This document shows, piece after piece, positions 23,773 through 34,985 of a DNA stretch of 64,000 nt (position 1 is the stretch's first letter; each line of letters begins with the position of its first letter). Both the position numbers and the translations under genes were made by a program. The DNA comes from Hericium rajendrae (lineage: Eukaryota > Basidiomycota > Agaricomycetes > Russulales > Hericiaceae): NCBI GenBank assembly GCA_033439255.1, contig CM065880.1:2294001-2358000 (forward strand), written 5' to 3'. The notes under the pieces are model-generated. The model ran no database searches, was not told the DNA's origin, and saw only the letters and a list, made by a program, of their open reading frames with translations.

Positions 23773-25544
23773 ATGGCCTCCAACGCGGAGATCGCTGACA
23801 CGCCGGTGCAATGGCTACCTACAGAACTCACTACGGCTGTTTTCAAAAATCTTGATATGCGATCTCTCATACGTTGCCATAAAGCAAGTCGTCTCGCTCC
23901 CATCGTTCTCTTTATCCTTGGCTCATCACCTCCTATCCACAGGTCTGCGTCGAATGGCATAAGATTGTGCGTGACTCCATGGAGCTGCAGTACCGGATAG
24001 AGCTTGGAGTTCACCAGTTGGAGGAGAACTTCCCATGTAATACGAGCATCAGGGATCGCTTACAAGTCCTCCGGTCTTCGCAGTGTGCATGGCGCCCGCT
24101 CAATCTTGGTGCGCCCATCCCGCTGTCAACGTTGCCGGAAGACTATACCTTTCGGACTCACCGCCACGCCAACGCCGTCATCGGAAATACGGTATACTGG
24201 GCCATCGAGAGCAGCATTGACACCATCAATCTCACGAGCTCCGACCTTCAGTCTTCGTCTCGTCTGGATGTAGCCTGGACTATGCCCCGCCGTCCAGGTG
24301 TGCTCAGCGAGTCGCTGTTTTGCGCTGTAGACTGTCAGCAAGACCTGGTCGCGATTGTGACCTTCTTGGACGGGTACGCTATCCTCCATTCCAGTCAAAT
24401 CTCGTTATGTGCTCAGTACTCCAGCAGCCCCCCCCTCCGTGGCTGCGTATACCTGCGCTCTTTGGAGACGGGAGTAGCCCACATATCCGCAGGCGATGCG
24501 ATATTGCTGTTCGAGGGTCCCGAAATCCCATGCCCTGGACGAACGGTGGTGGAAATTGTTGGGAGCACACTTCTGCGCGTGAGCGTCGTATGTGGGACTG
24601 CGCCCGTCGGCCTCCCCATTACCGATTTTAAGATGCGTACATTTATATGGGACTGGAAGACAAGTATACTTCAAATGGTGGGTAGCACATGGCCGACGTG
24701 CCTCCCCCTTCCTTGTACGAATCTGACACTGGTGTCAGCACACCTACCATCATACCGGCTCCAGCTTGGCGCTGGCTAAGGAAGGGTTCGGCGTAGTTAG
24801 CAACCCCCGCATACCCACGGATCACGCGTTTGCACTGGGATTTACTGCCTTTGACCCTAGAAATCAGCCAGTTCCACCCCGGCTCCGGGGACGGCCCTGT
24901 CAGACGTGGTATCTACATGCACGTTCCTGTTGCCAAAAAAGCTGCCAAGTTGGGTGACCTCTCCGGACTTCATTGACATCAGCATAAGGCGGGCGATCTA
25001 TCACCCCTCGTCGCTGTTTCTCCCGCACTGCGATGCCGACGGGCTCCTGGACGTGTGCTCCTTCAAAGCGGGCTGTGCTGCCTTCAGATGGCTGATTTCG
25101 CTTTCTAAATTGGCAGTGCTGATTAAAAGATATGCACAGCAGGACACGGGGTGCATCATGCCCTGGGCCGAGTGGAGCGAGTGCGCCGTCTGGGTCGGCC
25201 TCGCGAACGACTATTATACGTCCTACCGCAGCGCATTGGGCATGCGGTTTGCGAGCGCCGATGTAACCCGCCAGCCATCATCTGTTCTCCGGGTGCTGGA
25301 AGTGAACCCCGCCCGTGCATACCGCGCCCTCACTGAGGGCCTATCCCCTGGTGAATCGGCACATCGTTCGTCCGAAATGCCTGTCGGGCACTTTGACGAG
25401 CGCGTGGTCGCACAGCATCCATTTTTGATGCAGGAGGTGCCGATGGTAAGCCTAGTCCGCCACGGGTGGGAGTGGCCGAAGGAGGTGATTATGACACCGG
25501 TTGGGTTGCTCCTCATATACCGGGTGCGCCCTGAGGTTGGGTGA
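23773..25544 (+). pseudogene. F-box-domain gene with disrupted 3' half
   Basis: Exon 1 (23773-23886) encodes ADTPVQWLPTELTTAVFKNL, an F-box-like start. The intron that keeps the frame begins GCAAGT and ends CCACAG at about 23945, a GC-AG intron of 59 nt. Exon 2 continues VCVEWHKIVRDSMELQYRIE, the usual helix after an Agaricomycete F-box, and runs to a TAA at 24777-24779. After that the likely coding signal hops frames (ALAKEGFGVVSNPRIPTDHA in one, PSWVTSPDFIDISIRRAIY from about 24906 in another) before ending at 25544. One or two unseen introns could explain this, but none with good signals was found, so decay is more likely. The presumed role is an SCF substrate adaptor. Confidence 0.55.
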
Positions 25545-26412
25545 GGAGGATACATGCTGATAGCTAGCCTGTACAGAATGGGGATATCGCTGTCAGTGCC
25601 TTTCACAATACATGAGCAAATCCCGAGTCTATCCATCCATCAAAAGGAGCGCAGAAGTCCAGTTGTTGGCTTTGAAGCAGATCATTAAGTTGTTTGGATA
25701 TAGAATTACATCCAGTCTCAAAATGCTGTTTGTTAGCTGGCTGGAGGATGGGGTGTTCTTAGTAGTATGTTTACAGAAAATAGTTCAGCTAAGTACTGTA
25801 GGTCAGGTATATTGGTTGAGCATTGTGGTGAAAGATCTCATATACAAAATACCCTTGTACATTCATCTGAGAAAAGGACCAGTGTTACTGTACCATTTGA
25901 AACGGTTCGTCACCTACTTGTGACTGTGACGGGCCCGACGAAATATTGGATTCGTCAGGTGGGTATGGTGACCGTGACATAAGCGAAATTTCATCGGTGA
26001 AGACCTTTCGTCGGGAGTATGCTGGATGTGCATTCGGGCTGCAAGAGCTGTATTCATCAGTGTGTGCACTTAAGATGAGAAAATGGTCTCTCTGGGAGCA
26101 GAAAGTAGATGATCCCAGCTACTTTCAAAGCCAAATTCATCTGAAAAATGTGAAATCTACATAGCCTGGTGTCAGATTATGCAGTCTATTATATGGCTAT
26201 GTGGTCTACATAGTTCCCTCCTCAGATATATAGAGCTACAATAGCCATCATAGTTTCCATAGTAGTAGGTACAAGAGATATAGCACTATGTAGACCTGAG
26301 GGATAGCTATGATTGCTATATAACTTCCTAAGCATGCTATGGGAGCTATGTGCCCTATGACTAGACAGATAGACACCCCAAGACATCAAGCTCAATTTTA
26401 TTATATAGCAGA
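25545..26412. repeat. AT-rich spacer with CTATAGC-type satellite and transposon-end-like motif
   Basis: No gene. The motif CTGTACCATTTGAAACGG at about 25889 recurs in reverse complement near 33255-33270, followed by related CGTCAC/GTGACG blocks, and looks like the end of a dispersed element. From about 26175 to 26340 the DNA is made of short CATAG/CTATAG blocks like those at 33-34 kb. Confidence 0.45.
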
Positions 26413-27215
26413 TCAGAGCACAAGCTGAGTTTTCAAGGTGAATTTATTGATAGTCCCAATGTAGCTACAGTAGTCACTAGCTATGGTAATCATAATGTCG
26501 GCAAGACAATGTGTGCGGAGAGAGCTGGGGCCATGTGCGAGGGGCGCGGGACGTGCGCTGAGAGCGCCGCGATGTGCGCGAGAGGGTGCCACGACGTGCG
26601 CGAGGCCGCAACGTACGTGAGAGGATGCCGACTTACCGAGAGGATGGCGACGTGTGCAAGAAGGCGGCGGCATGCGCGAGGAGGTGGCAGCCCTGCGGTG
26701 ACGGCGGTGCACGAGATGGCAGAGACGTGCGCGAGGCGGCGGAGGGTGCACGAGGGGTGCGAGGGATGGACGAGGGGTGCGAGACGTGCGAGAGGGCAGT
26801 GACGTGCGCGAGGGAGCGGCAGCATGCACGAGGCAGCGGCAGCCCTGCGGCGGCGGCGTGCACGAGGTGGCGGAGACGTGAGTGAGGGGGCGGCGAGACG
26901 CGCGCGATGGCTGGGAGATGCACGCGATGGCTGGGAGACACGCGCGATGGCTGGCAGATGCGCGCGATGGCTGGCAGACACGAGCGAGATGCATGAGAGA
27001 CGCACAAGATGGGCGTGATGGCTGCGAGATGGGCACGATGGCTGCGAGACAGGCGCAAGATGGGCGAGACGGGCACGAGACGGGAGAGATGGGCGAGAGA
27101 CGGGCGAGACACGCGTGAGATGGGTGAGACACGTGCGAGATGGGCAAGATGGGCAAGATGGGCGTGAGTCGTGTGCAAGGGGAGCAGGTCGCACAGGGCT
27201 GCTTGGCTTGTGCAC
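26413..27215. repeat. GC-rich minisatellite flank of the first element
   Basis: Strongly purine-biased GC-rich DNA with long open frames on both strands that translate into low-complexity, Ala/Arg- or Pro/Ser-rich peptides, so coding is unlikely. A 21-bp unit (core GCGATGGCTGGGAGA) repeats about four times at 26899-26985, and looser GATGGGCGAGA repeats follow to about 27160. The sequence continues on the other side of the inserted element at 31276, so it is probably an older repeat into which the element jumped. Confidence 0.55.
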
Positions 27216-27223
27216 GAGCTGCG
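27216..27223. repeat. 8-bp target-site duplication GAGCTGCG (left copy)
   Basis: GAGCTGCG abuts the element end AGGCATCC here and is repeated exactly at 31268-31275 directly after the other end (GGTCTGGTG). Confidence 0.85.
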
Positions 27224-30200
27224 AGGCATCCTTGTAACCCATTATAAACCTGTACCAGTAATAACAGGAGGGAAGGTTGCAAACTGTACCAATAATAAGG
27301 GAGGGTTCAGGACCCAATCTGAACCATTCAAATTGCTCATTATAAATCCAAAAAAAAATCATTATAAATATAATACAGTCTGGGCCGTACACTACTCGCT
27401 ACGCGCGCTTAGCGCGCCTACTCAAGCGGCTCCGCTCAGCACCATCCACCGCCCTGCGCGCTTCTCGCCTCAGCTACGCGCATGCCGCCGCCCGTCCCGC
27501 CCGACCTCGGCTACGCGCATGCTGCCGCCCGTCCCGCCCAACCTCGGTTACGCACGCGCTGCTGCCCGCCTCGCCCGACCTCGTCAACGCGCGCTGCCCG
27601 ACCTCGGCTACCACGCTCGCTCACATGCGCTTGCACCTGCCGCACGCCGCATGCCTCTCTTCCCCACCGCATACCGCTCGCTCTCCGCCGCACATGCTCG
27701 TTCCTCGCCGCACGCCGCTCGTTCCCGCCGCACGCCGCTCGTTCCCCGCCACCGTCGCTCACTCCCCACACTGTTGCCGCGACGCGTGTCGTCAGCGCCG
27801 TTGGCGCTGCCGACGACGCCGCTGCTCATCGCGAGGGTGCATCGCGGACGTTGGGGGGCTGAGTGAGGGGGCCCGCGCGCCGTTGTTGTTGCGCGTAGGC
27901 AATGGGTATGCGACGCGGGGTGCTGGGCATGCGGTGCGGGTGCTGGGAGCCCGGCGCCATTGCTGGGGACGCGGGTCGTTGCTGGGGTGTGCGGGTTGCG
28001 GCTCGTGGGCCATGGGCCGTGGCTGGGCCGTCGCGGGTCTGTGCTACGTGTCGAGCGGACTGGCCACGCTGGGCCGTGCACGTCCTCCGCGTGCCCGTGC
28101 GCATTCTTCCCGTGCTCGCACGCGTCCTAACACTCTGCGTACCGGTGCCGGAGTGCTGTGCGTTGCGCGCAGGGGTGTTGAGAGCCGCGCGGACGTGACA
28201 TGCGGCATGTAGGGGTGCCGAGGACGCGATACGCGATGCGTAGGGGCCGGGCGGCTGCGCGCGGTGTGTTGTCGTGGCTGTGAGTGCCTGCGCTGCGTGT
28301 GTACGACCGCGGGTATCGGGCGCGCGTCTGTGTCGTTGCATGCATGTTCGTGCTGGTCCTGATCGACTTGCACGCGCTTCTATGCGTGTCCGAGGCACGT
28401 GGAAGAGGGCGGACAGCTGCTGGAAGCCGTGGAGGGCGTGGAGAGGCGTCCGGGAGGGCGGTGAATGGGTGGAAGCACGGGGAGCAGAGCGGAGCGGATA
28501 CCGAGAGGTGCGAGGGGCGCGAAGAGCGCGGAGATGCGCGTGAGTGTGAGGGTGAGAGAGTGAGGAGAATGAGCGCGAGGGCTAGGGAGTGAGGCGAGCC
28601 GCATACGTGCTGTGATGCGTGCTGTGACGCGGCTCGGAAACTGCCGAGAATCGGCGACTGAGACCGAGGTGCCCGACGCTGGAGGAGGGGTGTTACCCCG
28701 CACGACTTCTGGAATGTCTTCCCCATGATTGGAGAGATTATTATGTACCTATAGTATAACACATTGTATATACAAATTTTCGAATGATTTAGAGAATAAT
28801 TCGAGCCACATTGAACGACTTATTGTAACCCTATAGTAACCCTAACTCGAATTCATGTAGCAGAGGCTTCACTTCGGAAACTCTTACCTATCTAGCTGTG
28901 CGGAATCGTTTTTGATGCCCTCAATAATGTGTGTACGAGATTTGGAATTTTTTAGACTTGATCCCAGAGCTTGAGGCCCGAGATACGCACAAAATACAGC
29001 TCATGGAACCGAAAGTTCACGTATATCGCCAGATCCTAAACATCTATGCCACTTAAAATTACAATAAAGTCTAAGTACATTCGTTATATATATTTTAGTG
29101 CACTGTAATAAACCGATGCAGCATGGGAGCACGTTGCGCTGCACAATTGCAGCTCGAATCTTGTGCCCGGCGTGCCCGAGGCATCGATTCGAGCTTGACG
29201 CGTTTAGTCTTTACGCACATTTTAGACTTTCTTATCAATGGCTTGGGATTTTCTTTCCTCCATTGCATTCTTTCCTTACCAAACTTTGTATTTCATTGTA
29301 TTCATACTATCTACACACTAGTTATTATTTCTACAGTTTAAGTAAATTTAGTTGTTCTTAAAATCCCTCTTCAACGACTCGGGACGAGGTACGTCGCCTA
29401 ATTCGGCAACTTCCGAACCGTGCCACAATCTCGTTGGCCGAGGCTATCTCTGTTCCCTCCCTCCCTCAAGCGGGGCGCAGTAGTACGAGGCTCAATAGCC
29501 TCATACCTCGTAAGTTCTTCTTTTCTTTTCTCCCATGTATATCTTTACTAACGAAGTTCGATTCCTTCAGCCTTGTACCGCGATGACGTGGCACGCTGCA
29601 CGCACCACGACGCCTCTGCTGCTCATCTACCCACTTCCATCGCACTTCCAAACGCACGTGCGACGACTCCCCACGCCATGAAGGTGCAGTCGCCGGTGCA
29701 CAAGACCCCGCGTTCGCAATCGCGCGCCGTCAAACTCACCCGAAGGCACGCGTGTACCAGCCCCCTGCCAGCCCCGTGCCCTGCGTCCCAACCCCGAGTC
29801 CCCGCGTGCCTCTCAGCCCCGCGCGCCATCCCACCACCATGACCGTATGCCCCAGCATCGTGCCCACACCTCCAGCCCTGCACCTCCCAGCCCCACACCT
29901 CCCAGCTCAGCACGTCCCAGCCCCACACCTCCCAGCCCCGCGCCCGTGCACCCCAGCGCTGCGACCCTGCATCCAAGCCCCCCGCATCCCAGCCCAGAGT
30001 CCCCGCGTCCATCTCTAGTCCCCGCGCGCCGTCCCTGAGATCCCGCGCGCATCTCCGAGCCCCCGCGCGCTGTCCCCGAGATCTCGCGCACGTCTCCGAG
30101 CCCCCGCGCGCCATCCCCGAGCCCCCGTGCGCCATCCCTGAGCCCCCGTGCGCCGTCTCCAGCCTCCACACGCCTGTCTCCAGCCACCCCATACCGTCTC

Positions 30201-31267
30201 CAGTCCCCCACGCCGTCTCCAGCTCCCCCGCGCCGTCTCCAGCTCCCCCGCGCCTGAATTCAGCCCCCTCGCGCCGTCTCCAGCCCCCGCGCGCCGTCTC
30301 CGCCCCGCGCGCGCTGTGCCCATTCCCGCACGCGCCGTCCCAGTGCCGTGCCCGCGCGTGTCCCAGCTCCACGCGTCTCAGCCCCCAGCCCCGTCTGCGC
30401 CATCCCAGCACCGCGGCCGCGCGCTGCAGCGCCATGCCCGCGCTCTCCACCCCGCGTCCAGCCCGGTTCCCGCGCCCGCGATCCCAGCGCCGGGCCCACG
30501 CGCTCCAATGCCGAGCCCGCACCCACGCACCAGCCCAAAGCCCGCGCTTCAGCACCGTCCCCGTGCGTCCCAGCCCTGAGCCCGCTCCACCCCGGCACCC
30601 GTGCGTGAATTCCGCCCGCGCACTCCACGCACGGGAGCCATCGGCGGTGCACGGCGGACGTGCGGCGAGCGTAGGGGATGGTGCGTGTGCGTGTACCAAC
30701 CGCAGCGTGCATGCTCTGCAGCGGGCATGCGGCGAACAGCGCGTGCAACCTGCGTGCAGCGCATGCGTAACCGTGCGGCGAGAGTGGGAACGGTACGTGG
30801 TAGGCGCCGGGGAGCGAGAGGGAAAGCGCGCGTGAAAGCACCGGCGAGCGCGCGTGCAGCGCCAGCGAGCACGCGTGCAGCGCTGGCGAGCGCGAGGGAA
30901 AGCGCCGGCGAACGCGGGAGGAAGCACCGGCGAGCGCAGGAGGAAGCACCGGCGAGCGCGAGGGGAAGCGCCGGCGAGCGCGAGGAAACACAAAGACAAG
31001 CGCCGGTGAGCGCGTGTGGAAGCGCCGGCAAGCCATAGGTAGTAATAGTAGCCGAGATCCTTAAGATCTCGGCCAATATGTTTTTTTAAGAATATAATAT
31101 GTTTTTTTGATATGTTGTACTATGAAAAACATATTCTATGCAAAACATATAAAGTTCCAAACATTGCATTTAGCCCGAAAATACTCTTTATAGTGTTACT
31201 GGTACAGTTGGAACCCTCCCTCCTATTATTACTGGTATAGGTTGCAACTGATCTACAGGGTCTGGTG
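27224..31267 (-). mobile_element. GC-rich non-autonomous TIR element, copy 1 (4,044 bp, reverse orientation)
   Basis: Ends are defined by the 8-bp duplication GAGCTGCG. The terminal region of each end carries related sequence: ACCTGTACCAGTAATAACAG followed by GGAGGGAAGGTT and CTGTACCA, in inverted orientation at the two ends. An 8-bp duplication and imperfect TIRs fit hAT-type insertion, but no transposase is encoded. The inside is two GC-rich, low-complexity arms around an AT-richer core (about 28720-29560) that is shared with the other copies. Long frames inside translate to repetitive Ala/Arg/Pro peptides and are judged noncoding. This copy is visibly more diverged than the two forward copies. 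Confidence 0.8.
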
Positions 31268-31275
31268 GAGCTGCG
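31268..31275. repeat. 8-bp target-site duplication GAGCTGCG (right copy)
   Basis: Exact repeat of 27216-27223, immediately outside the element terminus. Confidence 0.85.
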
Positions 31276-31529
31276 GCCGTGCGTGATCCGTTGAGTGCGA
31301 ACAGGGCGGAGTGGACTCTGCGCAACGTGCGCGTCGTGTCCGCGCGCTGGCACTGCCATGCGAGGATGTGTGCGGGGACTTGGGCAATGTTGACGGGGCC
31401 TGTGCGCATGGGTTCGTGTGCTGGCGCAGGCATGCATGGCCGTGTGCTGGTGCTGTCATGGGGGACTGTGCTCGCGGGCAGATGGGTGTGTGGCTGGCGG
31501 CGCAGTATGGGGTGCACGATGCATTGTCG

Positions 31530-31555
31530 AGTCTCGTTGCCATGGCAACGAGACT
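31530..31555. repeat. 26-bp perfect palindrome
   Basis: AGTCTCGTTGCCA and its complement meet at a central CATG with no spacer, from AGTCTCG at the left to CGAGACT at the right. Confidence 0.9.
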
Positions 31556-31825
31556 GCTTTGCTGGGTGGGCAGGCTCTTGAGGCCACGTCCATGGGTGCT
31601 GGGAGTGCCTGCGTGTGGTCGGTACCGTGCGCGAGCCGGTGGAAGCCCCCGCGTGTTGTCGCAGCTGTGTGCGTGGGACGGGGGTGGCGTGTGTCGGCGG
31701 CGGCACGGGCGTGAGTTGTCAACGGGGCGGGGAGTGGGGAAACAGGTGCACGGAGTGCGCGAGAGATGAGGCGGGGTGTCGAAGGGCATGGAAGGTGGCG
31801 TAGAGTGTCGAAGAACAAGTGAAAA

Positions 31826-31856
31826 CGAGTCTCGCTCGATAACCAAGCGAGACTCG
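31826..31856. repeat. 11-bp stem, 9-nt loop hairpin
   Basis: CGAGTCTCGCT, loop CGATAACCA, then AGCGAGACTCG: a perfect stem. The stem shares GAGTCTCG with the palindrome 300 bp upstream. Confidence 0.85.
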
Positions 31857-32040
31857 AGATTAGTAGATACAATGAAAATAAAAGCGTTTTATACGTATCT
31901 TGGGCCCCTCTGACTCCCATCATACCCTTCCAGCTTCGAAAACAGAGCAAACGAGGACGTTGAAACAGAAAGGAGATAAGGAGCCATGAGGAGATACGAA
32001 TGGGAGGATGACGAGTGAAAGCAACAAGTCGAGCGACGCG

Positions 32041-34985
32041 CCTTCGGTGCTTCAGCCACCGAACGAGTGAAGCTACATTCCTCGAGCCACAACAAATCAA
32101 GAAAAATCGCTTTAATTTAGAAAAAAACAGTATAGCTACAAATTGTATATATGATTCGAACTAATGAGCATCAGAAGTATCTATTATGCATGAAGCTCAC
32201 AGGGAGCCAAGTCCATTTAGTGAAGTCTGGCACCCAGTCTTGACGCGGCGCTTGGCAAGCGCCCCGGCAACCACGAATCCCGGATCCACCCGGGATTCAT
32301 ATATAAGGCTCGTGCGACGCACGTTGCCTCTTGCTCTTTAACCTCAACTATCTTTTGCCACGTCGACACCTTCGTCGACATCGTTTGCTCACTCATCATT
32401 ATCTCTTGCTCGCTCGTCATCATTTCTTGCTTGTTCGTCATCATTTCTTGCTTGTTCGTCGCCATTTTCATTTATCTGCTCGTTGTTGCTATCTTTAAGC
32501 TAACCATTAATTGTTAGTCTCTTATTGCTCATACTCATAGTAATGTTTTCAAGTTAGTTTCTTTAGATTTCACTTTTTCTTACTTTGGGTAAGTTTTTAT
32601 ATGTTATCTTTATCTTCTAAGACTAATGTTTTCTTATCTTATCTTATCTTATCTAAGTTATATCTTCTTACTTATATTTTTACTTTGTAGTTAGTAGTAG
32701 TGTTTATAATATCAATATAATCTTGATGCATCGGAAGAGTTTACATTTGTGTGATCATATATTCTTGAGTCTGATATGATTTTAGAAAACATGTATAGTT
32801 CTAATAAATTATGTTGCTTCAAAATATATATTAGGCCTACATATTGAATATAAGATATGTAAGATATATATTGAGTGTAGGATATATGAGACATATAAGC
32901 CTTATAGCTTTGATAGACACTTATAGCTTTCATAGCTAATCATACTATCATAGTTGCATAGTCAGCTCCCATAGCTATGATAGCACTCCATAGCATCACC
33001 CTTGAGCTCCATAGCACTATATAGCATCTCCCTTTAGCTATGTGGGCTACAGAGAAAAGGGCAGTGCTATGGAACTATGAAATCTATGTAGACTTTATAG
33101 AGCTATGTACCACTTGTAAGTTTTTCAGATGTTGGCTTGGCCAATTTTTCTGATTTTGGTCACACGAAAAACCGTTTCGTCAGGCCAGGCTGTGACCTGT
33201 GACACAGGTCAGATTTCGTTCCATCGGAGGGGTCTTGTGACCGTGACCGACGAACCGTTTTAAATGGTACAGTATATGGCACTATATACTGTACCATTTC
33301 AGTCATAGGCTTGCCAATGTTGACCATGACCAAATTTTTAAAATTCAATAAATCAAAAGAAAATTATTGGAACCTTAGGCTCACAGGCCTTTGTGACCTG
33401 TGATATGAGCTTACAACTGAAATGGTACAGTAGTCTATATAGCTCTGATAGGACTATAGAAGTCTCCTTTTTTACATAGCTACTCCATAGCAGTGAGGTG
33501 ATTTATATAGAGCTATAATAGCTATTATAGCTATCATAGTATAGAGTATAAGCTATTATAGCTATCATAGCTATGTCAGCTATGTGATATATCTCTGTTA
33601 TCATATCATATCTAGCTAGTAAGGCTGCTATCTACTCTATATCACCTCTGCCTTATATGCTGCTTAAGAGTGCTAAAAGTTTATAAAATAAAATAAAAAA
33701 AAAATTATAAATTTCAACCTTATTGCATTTAAAACATTTAAAACATCGAAAATTCAAAAGCATTATAACTACAACACATTTAGTACAAAGCTACAAGCAT
33801 CACTACACATCTATGATACATCTGAGAAATTTACTACTGGTATATAACACTATGTAGGCTATATAGCTTTCCTAGGTCCATAGCTGTCCTCTTTTCTATA
33901 TAGCAGTCTCATAGTAGTCAAGTAATCTATGCATAGCTATCATAGCTGATCATAGCTACCATAGCATAGGGTATAAGCTATCATAGCTACCATAGCTATT
34001 ATAGCATAGGGTATAAGATATCATAGCTGTTATAGTCATTGTAGTATATGAGAGCTATAAAAGCTATATTAAGTATATATCATATCTTTATTGTTATATT
34101 ATATCTAGTTGGTGAGACTTCTATCTACTCTATGTTATCTTTATCAAATATGTTGTTCTAGCATGCAATATAAAATATTATAGGCTCAATAATTTTACAT
34201 ATCAAAGTCACAAATATTGAGAATTTAAAACATTATATTTTTTATACACTTTTATTATAAACATGACTAAAGCTACAAAAACTACTAGATGACCACAAAA
34301 GATAACAAACTTACAATAACTATAAAAAGCGAAAATATAAATGAATTAAAAGATATTAGTATCAAAAGATCACAAAGATAAGACATAAAAACTTACCAAA
34401 CTAACAAAAAAGCGAAAACCTATTAAAACAATTTGAATACATTAATGTAAAGCATAACAAGGCTTACCAAGTAAGACTTAAGTAGTACTATAGTAAGTAT
34501 AAAGACATTAGTATAAGTTATAAGATATTAAAAATAAAGGCTTACCTTAAAGGAGACAACGACGATAACAGAAGCAACAACGACGAGCAGACAAATGACA
34601 ATGATAAGTGAGCAAATGATGACGACGAGCAAGCAAACAATAATGGCAAAGGCACCAATGTGGCAGGAGATGGTGGGGGTTAAAGAGCAAGAGGCAACGC
34701 GCATTGCATGAGCCTTATATATGAATCCCAGGTGGAGCTGAGATTTATGGTTGCCAGGCACTTGCCGAGCGTCGCATCAGAGACTGGGCCTTAGACTTTA
34801 CTATGTCGATGCTGCTATTCAGCAATTCACGGTGCAGTAGATACATATAATTCTCATGCATTCTGATTGAGTGTATGTTCTATTAATATACTCTTTTTTT
34901 CTGAATTTGTACGATTTTATATGATTTGTTGAGGCTCGAGCAACGTAACTTCACTCGTTCGGTGGCTGAAGCACCGAACACATGT
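32041..34985. mobile_element. Long inverted-repeat (foldback-like) element
   Basis: The block at 32041-32480 reappears in reverse complement at about 34560-34985. Matching pieces include TTCACTCGTTCGGTGGCTGA, GGGATTCATATATAAGGCTC and CGTTGCCTCTTGCTCTTTAA, in the same order and spacing. Each arm reads from a terminal GAGGCTCGAG-like segment through a TATATAAGGCT box (TATA-like) into a run of TCGTCATCATTTGCT repeats. The middle is AT-rich satellite. No transposase frame is visible. Such arms could fold into a hairpin several hundred bases long. Confidence 0.7.
33430..34190. repeat. AT-rich CTATAGC satellite, two direct units
   Basis: A unit of roughly 270-350 bp at 33430-33690 is repeated at about 33835-34190 (shared landmarks: CATAGCTATCATAGC runs, AGGGTATAAGCTAT-like blocks, then CATATCTAG and CTATCTACTCTAT). 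Inside each unit the TATAGCTA and CATAGCTA words recur many times. It forms the loop of the inverted-repeat element. Confidence 0.6.

Larger units (their letters stand above)
31276..32030. repeat. Continuation of the older GC-rich repeat, with hairpins
   Basis: The GC-rich sequence interrupted at 27216 resumes here. No coding signal is seen. It contains a 26-bp perfect palindrome and a separate hairpin, listed below, both built on GTCTCG/CGAGAC. Confidence 0.5.

Noticed and set aside
28829-28850. CCCTAACCC-like telomeric repeat
   Set aside because: Only one or two partial units (TAACCCTA) inside the element core. Too short to be a telomere relic.
26413-31000. Many long open frames on both strands (up to about 460 codons)
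   Set aside because: They overlap on several frames, translate into Ala/Arg/Pro low-complexity repeats, and arise because GC-rich DNA lacks stops. They also recur, shifted, in each copy of the element.
27224-31267. Interpretation of the element as an LTR retrotransposon
   Set aside because: The repeated ends are inverted, not direct, the duplication is 8 bp, and no gag or pol motifs are seen.
26400-34200. CRISPR-like array in the repeat-rich region
   Set aside because: Units are degenerate and without unique spacers of constant length, and the host is a eukaryote.
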